From Pseudomonadota bacterium (GTDB lineage Bacteria > Desulfobacterota > Desulfobacteria > Desulfobacterales > Desulfobacteraceae): a stretch of DNA of 57,950 nucleotides. Location: assembly GCA_018821715.1 (NCBI GenBank), contig JAHJLN010000056.1, positions 1-57,950 of the forward strand. Direction: 5' to 3'. Each line of letters starts with the position of its first letter. Position 1 is the first letter of the stretch. The position numbers and the translations under genes are program-made. The notes below the pieces were generated by a model that saw only the letters and a list, made by a program, of their open reading frames with translations, was not told where the DNA came from and did not search any database. This document shows positions 45,137 to 53,653 of the stretch, in pieces.

Positions 45137-45162
45137 GTTTTCTCCTTTATCCTTCAAAATTA

Positions 45163-46398
45163 TTAAACCTGCAGTTTATTTTCTTTTTTTAAAACCAGTG
45201 TCGCATTTATTCCCCCAAACGCAAAGTTGCTTGTCATGACAGTGTTAACAGGTGTATCCATCTTTTTTTGCACATGAAAAATCCCGTCACACTCAGGATC
45301 AATGGTTTCAAGATTCAGGGTGGGAATTATGACATTGTGTTCCATCATCAACAGACAGAAAATTGCCTCCATAACTCCGCTTGCGGCTAAGGTGTGGCCT
45401 GTAAATCCCTTGGTCGCACTGACAGGAACGGCATCATTGCAAAGCTGTCTGATCGCCCGTGATTCGGCAATATCCCCAAGTTTTGTACCTGTGGCATGGG
45501 CATTGATATAATCGATTTCATTAATAGAGCATTCGGCTGATGCCAAGGCACCTTTCATACATCTGAGCATCCCTTCGGTCCGGGGCGAAGTCATGTGTTC
45601 CCCATCGCAGCAGGTGTTGTAACCAATGATTTCTCCGAAAATTTTTGCGCCTCTTTCTTTTGCATGCACATATTCTTCTAAAATGACGGTGCCGGCACCT
45701 TCGCTGACAACCAGGCCGTCCCTGGCAATGTCAAACGGCCTTGGCGTTATTGAAGGAGAGTTTCCAAATTTTTTTGACGCTGCATGAAGCACTTCAAACA
45801 CCCCGGCAGTTGAATGATGTAATTCATCGGCCCCGCCGCAGATCATGATTTTTTGATATCCGTTTTTAATGATTTCAAATCCTTCTCCGATGGCCTGGGT
45901 GCTGGTTGCACAGGCACAGCAGGGGGAAAGGACCCGGCCTTTTGTTTTCAGCATGGCAGCCACATTGGCAGCAACGGAATGGCTCATGATTTTCATAAAA
46001 GTGGTGCCTTCCAGCATGGAAATCCCACCCGTTCTTAAGAAATCATTGAATGTTTTTTCAATGATCTTTCCCGAGCCTGTTGTTGAACCCATTGCCACAC
46101 CGGTATCAGAAGATGAAATTGTTTTTCCATCAAGGACGGACTCGGCAATGGCATCCAGGGCTGACAGTGCAGCCATAATCGCCATTGAACCCATTGTTCT
46201 TCTGTCTTTGCGGTGAATTCGCTTTTCATCATATCCGCCGCAGGAGCCTGCAATATGAACCGTTAAATCCTTGATCCCTTCCCAGGATTTGATGGGCTTA
46301 ATGCCGGACCGGTTGTTTAAAAGCGAATTGAATACATCCTGTTTTGTGTTTCCAATGGGTGAAATAATCCCCATACCTGTAATGACGACTCTTTTCAT
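45163..46398 (-). CDS. Beta-ketoacyl-ACP synthase
   Basis: A 411-residue ketosynthase with Cys in Cys-Cys-Ala-Cys-Ala-Thr-Ser-Thr (the third Cys aligns with the nucleophile), His in Ala-His-Ala-Thr-Gly-Thr-Lys-Leu-Gly-Asp and His in Phe-Thr-Gly-His-Thr-Leu-Ala-Ala-Ser. The doubled Cys before the active one is uncommon. Its ATG overlaps the stop of the upstream FAD-enzyme gene by four bases (ATGA). Confidence 0.92.
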   Translation of the reverse strand: MKRVVITGMGIISPIGNTKQDVFNSLLNNRSGIKPIKSWEGIKDLTVHIAGSCGGYDEKRIHRKDRRTMGSMAIMAALSALDAIAESVLDGKTISSSDTGVAMGSTTGSGKIIEKTFNDFLRTGGISMLEGTTFMKIMSHSVAANVAAMLKTKGRVLSPCCACATSTQAIGEGFEIIKNGYQKIMICGGADELHHSTAGVFEVLHAASKKFGNSPSITPRPFDIARDGLVVSEGAGTVILEEYVHAKERGAKIFGEIIGYNTCCDGEHMTSPRTEGMLRCMKGALASAECSINEIDYINAHATGTKLGDIAESRAIRQLCNDAVPVSATKGFTGHTLAASGVMEAIFCLLMMEHNVIIPTLNLETIDPECDGIFHVQKKMDTPVNTVMTSNFAFGGINATLVLKKENKLQV

Positions 46399-47906
46399 TT
46401 TTTTTGCACTATTTTATCTGTTAAATATTCTTTGCCTAACAGCATCTGACATAGATTAACACTGGAGACAATGGAACCATGGATACCGTTAAATCCAATG
46501 CTTTGTCCTGTTAAAAACAAGTTTTTTACCTTGGTTGCAGGAAGGAACGACCCTTCAAGAAAGTGTTGCGCAGTTTTTTTAATCCCATAGGCACTGCCGT
46601 TTTTTGTCAGGGTATATCTCTGGAAGGTGACAGGTGAATAGGTGTCGGCAACTTCAATATTTTCACGAAGATCAGGAAAGACCTGTTCTATATGATGTAA
46701 TATTTTTTCGGCAATTTTATTTTTTGCGGTTTGATAGGTGGCAGTTTTCGATTCTTTGTAATACTTGTTTAAAAGGGCTGTCTCCTTACTGCCTATTCCG
46801 GTAAGGGCTGTAACGGCAACCGTTTGGTCAGATGTGTCTGATCTGTTTACCTCCGGCAATGCACTCAGATAAACCATTCCCAAAGAATCCTCCTTAAGGA
46901 TGTTCTCTCTGTTAAATTGATCGTTTACATCCCATGAGTCATAAATATATACGTCATTTTTTTCAAGCGGACAGGTGGCTTTTTTCCATTTTAATGCCAC
47001 GCCAAATGATCCAGGTGTATTGTCCTGGTTTAACCTTTTTCGAAAAACCGGCCTGAATAATTCAGGGGGGCAGATATCAAGAATTAAACAAGGATGTCCG
47101 GAGAAGATCACTTTTTTTGAAAGCAGGACTTCATTGTTGTTTAATATAACCCCTGTTGCAGTCCTGTCTTTTATCATTATTGTTTTAACACAAGAATTCA
47201 CAGACACTTCTCCGCCGTTGGATTTAAAGATGTTGGCAAGGGTATCGGAAAAAGGTGTGTTTGTCTCATTGATTCTAAAACTGGAGTTTAAATATGAATC
47301 CGATATGATAAAATGCGTCAGCAGCGGGCATTCCAGGCTTGAAATACCATACAACGGGCTGTTGGCGGTCAGAAGGCTTTTCAGCCGACCTGAAATACCA
47401 ATAGCGTCAAGATATTTTTCAAGCGGCAGTGTGTATTGCAAAGACAGATCTTTTTGAGGGGTTATGCTTGGATCGTACATGCCGATGTTGGAGATGACAT
47501 GTTTTAAATCGGAAAAATAAGTTGAGATGCTTTTTTCCTGGTCTGGAAAGGATTCAATCAACCGGTGTTGATAAGTGTCATGCCCCATGGGAATATCATA
47601 AGTCTTTCCCGGAAAATATACTTTTTCAAAACAGTTGTCATCAAGTTTTACAAAGTCAAGCCGGTCCATAAGTCCCAGGTATTTTAAATAATACCATAAT
47701 GGCTGGCCCTGGTCTAAAGAGCCCAGCCGGTGCACACCTGTTGGAAACAGTTTTCCTTTTCTTGAATAGGTCTGTGTCATCCCGCCTGCAACACTGTGCT
47801 GTTCAACAATAAGAATCCGTTCGCCTTCCATTGCAAGGATGATACCGGCTGCCATGCCGCTGATCCCTGATCCGATAACAATGGTATCATATAAATGATT
47901 ATTCAA
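46395..47906 (-). CDS. FAD-dependent oxidoreductase, CrtI/RetSat-like
   Basis: A protein of about 503 residues. The Rossmann start Ile-Val-Ile-Gly-Ser-Gly-Ile-Ser-Gly-Met-Ala-Ala-Gly is followed by Val-Glu-Gln-His and Gly-Gly-Met-Thr-Gln-Thr-Tyr, as in phytoene desaturase, carotenoid isomerase and retinol saturase. A C-terminal Phe-Leu-Thr-Gly-Gln-Ser-Ile-Gly-Phe-Asn-Gly completes the FAD site. In flexirubin and aryl-polyene loci a similar gene is present; it could isomerise, desaturate or saturate polyene bonds. The TTG at 47906, after AAGAGG seven bases upstream, leaves little overlap with the exporter gene; ATGs at 47924 and 47948 lack a ribosome-binding site. Confidence 0.85.
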   Translation of the reverse strand: MNNHLYDTIVIGSGISGMAAGIILAMEGERILIVEQHSVAGGMTQTYSRKGKLFPTGVHRLGSLDQGQPLWYYLKYLGLMDRLDFVKLDDNCFEKVYFPGKTYDIPMGHDTYQHRLIESFPDQEKSISTYFSDLKHVISNIGMYDPSITPQKDLSLQYTLPLEKYLDAIGISGRLKSLLTANSPLYGISSLECPLLTHFIISDSYLNSSFRINETNTPFSDTLANIFKSNGGEVSVNSCVKTIMIKDRTATGVILNNNEVLLSKKVIFSGHPCLILDICPPELFRPVFRKRLNQDNTPGSFGVALKWKKATCPLEKNDVYIYDSWDVNDQFNRENILKEDSLGMVYLSALPEVNRSDTSDQTVAVTALTGIGSKETALLNKYYKESKTATYQTAKNKIAEKILHHIEQVFPDLRENIEVADTYSPVTFQRYTLTKNGSAYGIKKTAQHFLEGSFLPATKVKNLFLTGQSIGFNGIHGSIVSSVNLCQMLLGKEYLTDKIVQKK

Positions 47907-50331
47907 TAAACCGCCTCTTATCATCCGGGGTAACATATTTTTGTGCAAATGATGGTATGAGCATTAACGCCAGGATCAGACTTGTTATCATTCCGGTCAG
48001 TCCGGCAACGCCGATTGAAAATAACGCTGCATGGTTTGCAAGAGCAAGACAGGCGAAAGCGCCGGTGGTTGTCATGGCACAAATAATAACAGCACCGGCA
48101 GTGACATTGCTCTCATTATCAGTTTTAAAAAGTTCATGATTCATTAGAAAAATACTGAAATCCACGCCAACACCAAAAACAAAAATGATAAAAATCATAC
48201 TGATCAGATTAATGGGAATATTCATCAGCCCTAGAAGGCCTGCAGTGATGAAAGCACTTAAAAAAACCGGGCAAATGGTTATCAGCACAATTTTCAGGTT
48301 TCTAAAAAACAGGGAAAGAACCACTATCATTGATACAGCGGCAAAAATAAAAAGCCGTTTGAATTCACTTGAAACATGGGTCGTCATTTTTTTAATAAAA
48401 TATTTCTTATCAAGAAACATTGAGCCATCGATCTCTGATTTTATTTTTTTAATAATGTCAGGGATGACCGATTTGTTCTTTATATTTAAAGTCGTCAGAA
48501 TGAGCACATCGGTTTCATGAACGACTATCTTTGAGTCGATCAGCTTTTTAAGCGCCGTGTTGTCAAAGTCATTAATGGAGAAAAAGGGTCTGTCTTGTTT
48601 GAGACTGTTGAAAAAAGGGGTAAAGGTTTCATTTTTAAATCCTGTTTCAATAGAGGCATGCCTGAACATCTGTTCAAGGCTTTTGATTCTTTTTTCGGTC
48701 ATAATACTTTTAAAATTTTTATAATTATCATCTCTCTTTTTAGAGGATGGAAGAATGTCGGACAAAGAGGCAACCTGGTCAATTAAATGATTTGCCTGCA
48801 TCGTCTTTAACACCTCAAAAAGCGCATCATTTTTTTGTAAAGCCGTTTCCAGGGTGCCGGCCTTCACCAGTACCAAGGCCGGGGAAAAGCCTCCCCATGT
48901 TTCAAGAAAGCTGTCCATATCATTTTTTGTGGTTAATTGCAGATGGTTCAGTTTGGAAATATCCCCTTCAAACCGGAAGTCCCTGATGCCAACCATACTG
49001 ATAATAAAAAGGGTCATTCCGGCAAAGATAATGACCTTGAGATGGTTCTGTCTGAAAGCCATTAACCTGTCACAGATTCCTACCAGTAATATAAAGGGGC
49101 CTCTTTTTTTTGTTACAGGCGGCGGGATAAAAAATTTTAACAGGAACACGGCGAAAAAAGCAGCGCCAAAAATTCCCAGGATGGCAAAAAGTCCCATTTG
49201 CTGCTGTCCCGGGAGCGAAGAGAATAAGAGGCAGCTAAATGCGATCATGGTTGTACATGCCCCGGCCCAGATGGGAAGTTTCAACTTTTTTATGATCATT
49301 TCAGGCTTCTGGTTCCCGGAATGATCAACACTGAAAAGAATATGAATTCCGAAATCAACGGTTATGCCGAGAAGAACCGTTCCGCATCCCAGAGCAATCG
49401 CCGATACTTCATTGCTGGTTAATGAGATGACTGCCGAAGCAAAGGAAAGGCTTATAAGGGTTGGAAGAAAAATTAAAATCACATGGACAAATCTTCTGAA
49501 AAACACGATTCCAATGATAAGGATCCCTGCGCTCAAAACAGATACGGCACGTTTAACATCCTGTTGAATTGTTTTTGAATTATCCAGGGTTGCAGCATGG
49601 CTTCCTGTAAATCGGACATGAACCCTGTTTTTATATTTTTTTGTTATTCGGTCCCTTGTGTCATTGAGAAATCCCATCATTTGAGCACTCTTTTGGGTAT
49701 CCAGTGCTGAAAAGTTCGGGGTTGCCATCATCAGTAAATGGGTTCCATTTTTGCTGTATATTCTTGAACCCTTGATCTGGCTCCCAAAAGTTTCTTTTTT
49801 AAAAACATTGAGTTTGGAAAGGATGATTTCATTCATCCTAAGCGGGTCATTGATCAAGGCCTCCGCCATAAACATACCTGACGGGCTTAAAAGCTTTCGT
49901 TTGATTTGAATTAATTCTTCTTGAATCTGTTCCGGGTTCAACCGGGATTCAAGGGTGGTCAAATCGCTTTTATCCAGCAAAGACAACCTGTTCGCACTCA
50001 CCAGGTTTAAAAGATTGACAAAGCTGTCATTGGGAAATTTATAAACAATACCTGAAAAATACGGGGAGGTGTTGATGTCATCAAAAAAATTGTCTGCAAC
50101 CTGTTCAAACAGTTTTGTATCGGCCTGCAGGTTTTCAATATCAATATAAAGCGTTTCAGTTGCCGGGATATGATGAATAATAAACTTAAAATCTTTTACC
50201 ATGGGGTCTGAATTTGGAAGCATTGATGTGATTTTTTCATCCAGGCTTAAGGTCAGCGTAAAAAACAGGCACACAATGAAAAAAATACCGGTGCCCATGA
50301 AAATAAGTTTGTTTTTACCCCAATAGTTCAT
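47899..50331 (-). CDS. MMPL/RND-family lipid exporter
   Basis: An 810-residue membrane protein with two copies of one helix plus a large periplasmic loop plus a five-helix bundle (loops about 35-255 and 450-640), the RND/MMPL plan. Asp in Gly-Ile-Thr-Val-Asp-Phe-Gly-Ile and in Gly-Val-Gly-Val-Asp-Phe-Ser-Ile are the expected proton-relay positions. MMPL proteins export lipids; aryl-polyene loci encode one. Here it would move the product or its lipid-linked form. Its ATG overlaps the upstream ketosynthase stop by four bases. Confidence 0.92.
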   Translation of the reverse strand: MNYWGKNKLIFMGTGIFFIVCLFFTLTLSLDEKITSMLPNSDPMVKDFKFIIHHIPATETLYIDIENLQADTKLFEQVADNFFDDINTSPYFSGIVYKFPNDSFVNLLNLVSANRLSLLDKSDLTTLESRLNPEQIQEELIQIKRKLLSPSGMFMAEALINDPLRMNEIILSKLNVFKKETFGSQIKGSRIYSKNGTHLLMMATPNFSALDTQKSAQMMGFLNDTRDRITKKYKNRVHVRFTGSHAATLDNSKTIQQDVKRAVSVLSAGILIIGIVFFRRFVHVILIFLPTLISLSFASAVISLTSNEVSAIALGCGTVLLGITVDFGIHILFSVDHSGNQKPEMIIKKLKLPIWAGACTTMIAFSCLLFSSLPGQQQMGLFAILGIFGAAFFAVFLLKFFIPPPVTKKRGPFILLVGICDRLMAFRQNHLKVIIFAGMTLFIISMVGIRDFRFEGDISKLNHLQLTTKNDMDSFLETWGGFSPALVLVKAGTLETALQKNDALFEVLKTMQANHLIDQVASLSDILPSSKKRDDNYKNFKSIMTEKRIKSLEQMFRHASIETGFKNETFTPFFNSLKQDRPFFSINDFDNTALKKLIDSKIVVHETDVLILTTLNIKNKSVIPDIIKKIKSEIDGSMFLDKKYFIKKMTTHVSSEFKRLFIFAAVSMIVVLSLFFRNLKIVLITICPVFLSAFITAGLLGLMNIPINLISMIFIIFVFGVGVDFSIFLMNHELFKTDNESNVTAGAVIICAMTTTGAFACLALANHAALFSIGVAGLTGMITSLILALMLIPSFAQKYVTPDDKRRFIE

Positions 50332-51533
50332 ATTCTTGAAAATACCAATGCTGAATTATTGCCGCCAAAAGCAACGGATTGGGATATTGCTGCTGTGCAG
50401 GACAGGTTTTGAGTCTTTGCCACTGGTGAGCTTTTCAGTGTGTCATCCCTGTCTGAAAACCCAATGCTTGCCGGAATTTTTTCATTCATAAGGCTATGTA
50501 TTGTAAATGCGGCCTCTATTGCACCGGCAGCACCCAATGTATGACCGGTATAGCCTTTGGTGGAAAAAAAGGGAATACCAGGTAATATTTCGGATAAGAC
50601 CAGGTCTTCAACTTTGTCGTTATCCTTTGTTCCCGTGCCGTGGGCATTGATAAAACCGATGTCAGAGCTGTCCAGTCCGCTTTGGGCTATGGCATGTCTT
50701 AATGCTTTTTTAAGACCTTGGCCGTCAGGTTTTGGGGCTGTCAGGTGATAGGCATCACATGCTGAACCATATCCTGCGGCAAAACATTTGTGATGGGAAG
50801 GCATTGACGTCTTTTGGGATACCGGTTCAAGGATCAGGGCGGCAGCACCTTCACCAAGGTTCAGCCCGTTTCTTTTTTTATCAAATGGTTTGCATGGATC
50901 ACTATCGGTTATCATCAGGGAAATGAAACCATTATAGGTTACCTTGCAAAGCTCATCCGTACCGCCTGCAATGACAAGATCACAAAGACCTGCCTGAAGC
51001 CATAAGATCCCGATACCAATGGCATCTGTTCCTGAAGCACAGGCATTGACAACCGTCTGGGCTGGTCCGCTAAGATTAAATTCTTTGACAATACAGGCAG
51101 AAGGATTGCTGTTTAAAAATCGTTTTACAGGGTCCATGCCAGGCGTTTTGCCCTGTTTGTAATCCATATAAAATTGATCATTGTTTAATGTACAGCCCAC
51201 TGTTGTTCCCATGCAGACGCCGACACGCCTGTTTTTAAGATCACGGGGATCAATTGCTGCGTCCTCCAGGGCCTGGTACACTGCAGCAATTCCCAATTGT
51301 GCGGTTAATGTCAGGTCTTTATGGTTTAAGGAAACCTGTGAATCAAAAGTATCACAGACCTGGAAAACAGGATATTTAACCGGGTGATTTGTTAAAAACC
51401 GGTTGGTAAAGGTGGCGTTTCTTTGGCCGGCAAACATATGGTTCATGCTGTCATTAATATTTAGACCCAGTGCACTGATACAGCCTGTTCCTGAAACACT
51501 CACCCTGATATTTTGCGCATCTGTTTTTTGCAA
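50328..51533 (-). CDS. Beta-ketoacyl-ACP synthase
   Basis: A ketosynthase of about 401 residues with Cys in Asn-Ala-Cys-Ala-Ser-Gly-Thr, His in Ala-His-Gly-Thr-Gly-Thr-Lys and His in Tyr-Thr-Gly-His-Thr-Leu-Gly-Ala-Ala. It is closest by eye to the ketosynthase at 40687-41811 (Leu-Thr-Ala-Pro, Gly-Leu, same spacing), so one may be a duplicate with a different chain length. The reading frame opens at 51596, but TTG 51533, preceded by AAGGATGGGG, starts just before the fold and after the acyltransferase stop, so I prefer it. Confidence 0.88.
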   Translation of the reverse strand: MQKTDAQNIRVSVSGTGCISALGLNINDSMNHMFAGQRNATFTNRFLTNHPVKYPVFQVCDTFDSQVSLNHKDLTLTAQLGIAAVYQALEDAAIDPRDLKNRRVGVCMGTTVGCTLNNDQFYMDYKQGKTPGMDPVKRFLNSNPSACIVKEFNLSGPAQTVVNACASGTDAIGIGILWLQAGLCDLVIAGGTDELCKVTYNGFISLMITDSDPCKPFDKKRNGLNLGEGAAALILEPVSQKTSMPSHHKCFAAGYGSACDAYHLTAPKPDGQGLKKALRHAIAQSGLDSSDIGFINAHGTGTKDNDKVEDLVLSEILPGIPFFSTKGYTGHTLGAAGAIEAAFTIHSLMNEKIPASIGFSDRDDTLKSSPVAKTQNLSCTAAISQSVAFGGNNSALVFSRI

Positions 51534-51564
51534 TAGGTCCCCATCCTTTGTTTTCGCCTGGTGT

Positions 51565-52485
51565 TTATTCTTTTTGATCAGCTTCCCACATATCATAGAA
51601 ATTAAAAAACTGGTATGGATACTCTTGTATAAATATTTCCAGGGAGGTCACAAATTTTTTTACAAACGGCATATAAACTTCTTTTTTTTTCCCCAGTTTT
51701 GCCGGAAGATGGATGATGTTGGAGATGCTTAGTTGATAACTGTCCGGGCCGGATTTATGGGAATAGAGGATCACAACAGGTTTTTGTGCAATAGACGCGA
51801 TCTTATAGGCACTGAAGGGGAACAAGGCATCCTTGCCGAGAAAATCAACTTTGACGGAAAGTTCTTTGTTCTTAAAAACTCTATCGCCCATGATGCAGAG
51901 GATTTCATCGTTTTTAAGCACATTGATCATTTCTATGGTACCGCCAAGGAATTGTTCAGGATCAATAATTTTAAAAATATTTTTGGCATTGCCATGTTCA
52001 AAATAATGTTTGTCAATATCCTGATCATTTCTGAGCATTAAAAGATTCACCGGTTTTTTAAGTTCGGAAAGGGCAGACATGACCACCTGCCAGCAGCCGG
52101 TATGGGACATCAGCAGAATAAATCCTGAATTCAGAGATTTGATTCTTTCAAGATCCGTAGGATTACTAAAGGAAATCCGGATGGATTCTTTTCCGGATAT
52201 GCCGAGTATTGCCCGGTCGATCAGTGCTTTTCCCAAATGAAGAATCAGCAGGTATCGGTTGCATATCCTTTTGAAGATACCTGAGCCCGGAAATCGTTTT
52301 AACAGGTATGGATCGGTTTTTTTCCATATTGATGGGAAAAAAAGACAATAATACGCGACAATAAAGTATAAGAAGAAATAAGCCAGCCTTCGGCCGCCGA
52401 GTTTTACCATGAAATAGAAAAAGTTATGACCGAATTTTGACCCTATGCTCTTACTGTTCCATCTAATGTTGTCGTTATTGGGCAT
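51565..52485 (-). CDS. LpxL/HtrB-like acyltransferase with altered catalytic motif
   Basis: A 306-residue membrane-linked protein of the lipid A late acyltransferase family (one N-terminal helix about 34-52). The family motif His-x-x-x-x-(Asp/Glu), usually His-x-Gly-Asn-Trp-Glu, reads His128-Thr-Gly-Cys-Trp-Gln133, so the acidic residue is Gln. Gly-Asp-Arg-Val-Phe later matches the family. It probably acylates a glycolipid or polyene head group. The Gln could reduce or change activity, or mark a subfamily. It overlaps the GT2 gene by 11 bases. Confidence 0.85.
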   Translation of the reverse strand: MPNNDNIRWNSKSIGSKFGHNFFYFMVKLGGRRLAYFFLYFIVAYYCLFFPSIWKKTDPYLLKRFPGSGIFKRICNRYLLILHLGKALIDRAILGISGKESIRISFSNPTDLERIKSLNSGFILLMSHTGCWQVVMSALSELKKPVNLLMLRNDQDIDKHYFEHGNAKNIFKIIDPEQFLGGTIEMINVLKNDEILCIMGDRVFKNKELSVKVDFLGKDALFPFSAYKIASIAQKPVVILYSHKSGPDSYQLSISNIIHLPAKLGKKKEVYMPFVKKFVTSLEIFIQEYPYQFFNFYDMWEADQKE

Positions 52486-53644
52486 TGTCTTTGCTCAAAA
52501 TTAATAGTGCCGTTGCAATTAAATATAGAATGATAAACGATAGAAAACTTAAAACAGGTGCAATGATTAAAGCGCCTAAAAACCATTCGAATACTCTTTG
52601 AAGACCTTGATTCCCTATGGTTTCAAATGAAATATCCGTTAAAAAGGTATTGTTATGGGTTAAAAAATATCCTGTTTCAATGCAAAGCGCCGGAACTATC
52701 GGCGGCATGCAGAACTGGCTCGTACCAATCGCAACCAGTTTGTTTAATTTGAAAAATCCGGTAATAAATAAAATAACAAGGGTATGAAGGGCAATAAGAG
52801 GTAAGGTTCCTAAAAAAATGCCGACTGAACCGGACAGGGCTATGTGAAAGGCAGACACATCATGTGCAAGAAAAAGCCGTATGGATTTTAAGGGGTTAAA
52901 GATTGAAAATTTATAGGGGCTTTTTTTTGTGATTTTTTTATGGGGTATCGGCAGAAAAGACCTGAGGGTAAGCCTTGTATTCAGTACTGTCAGTCTCATA
53001 TTGTCTAAAAAAAAGTTAAAATGGGAGACCCTTTTTTTTGGCGGCGGATAGTAAACGGATATATCAATGTCGCAAATGGTAACTCCTGCCCAGGCAGCCT
53101 TAACAAGTACTTCAATTTCAAAAGAATAATGTTTTTGGGATAATTTCAGATTCTCAAATACAAATAAAGGATATGCTCTGAACCCGGACTGGGCGTCTTT
53201 TGTGGAAAGTCCTGTCTGAATCCTGAACCAGAAATTGGAAAATCCTCTCCCGAATTTTGATGCATAAGGAATAGTTAAAGAAGAAAAATCCCTTTTTCCT
53301 ATGAACAGGGTTTCCGGGGCGGTGTGGATTGCCTCCTTGAATAAAATAAAGTCTTCCGGCTTGTGCTGAAGATCAGCATCTATGGTTACGATATGCGTCA
53401 TGCCCTGTCTTGCCGCTTGCCTGGCAGCCGTCATGATGGCCGCGCCTTTCCCGTAATTGCCGTCATGGCGTATCACCTTGATATCAGCATCTTTAAAGTG
53501 ATTTTCTTTTAAATCTGTACTGCCGTCATCAATAACAAGAACATTTTTATGAATTTTTTTACAGCGTTCAACGACATCAAGGACTGTTTTTCCATGATTA
53601 TACACAGGTATTGCAATCAGTATTTTGGGTTGTGTGACCGTCAT
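52475..53644 (-). CDS. GT2 glycosyltransferase fused to DUF2062
   Basis: A 389-residue fusion. Residues 1-235 are a GT-A glycosyltransferase: Ile-Pro-Val-Tyr-Asn-His-Gly, Asp-Asp-Gly-Ser-Thr-Asp, Gly-Lys-Gly-Ala-Ala-Ile, and Asp-Ala-Asp in Thr-Ile-Asp-Ala-Asp-Leu-Gln-His. Residues about 255-385 are a membrane DUF2062 domain with three hydrophobic helices. This fusion is typical of aryl-polyene clusters. It should transfer a sugar at the inner membrane, probably onto the polyene or its lipid anchor. Confidence 0.9.
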   Translation of the reverse strand: MTVTQPKILIAIPVYNHGKTVLDVVERCKKIHKNVLVIDDGSTDLKENHFKDADIKVIRHDGNYGKGAAIMTAARQAARQGMTHIVTIDADLQHKPEDFILFKEAIHTAPETLFIGKRDFSSLTIPYASKFGRGFSNFWFRIQTGLSTKDAQSGFRAYPLFVFENLKLSQKHYSFEIEVLVKAAWAGVTICDIDISVYYPPPKKRVSHFNFFLDNMRLTVLNTRLTLRSFLPIPHKKITKKSPYKFSIFNPLKSIRLFLAHDVSAFHIALSGSVGIFLGTLPLIALHTLVILFITGFFKLNKLVAIGTSQFCMPPIVPALCIETGYFLTHNNTFLTDISFETIGNQGLQRVFEWFLGALIIAPVLSFLSFIILYLIATALLILSKDNAQ

Positions 53645-53653
53645 TTGCTAGGG

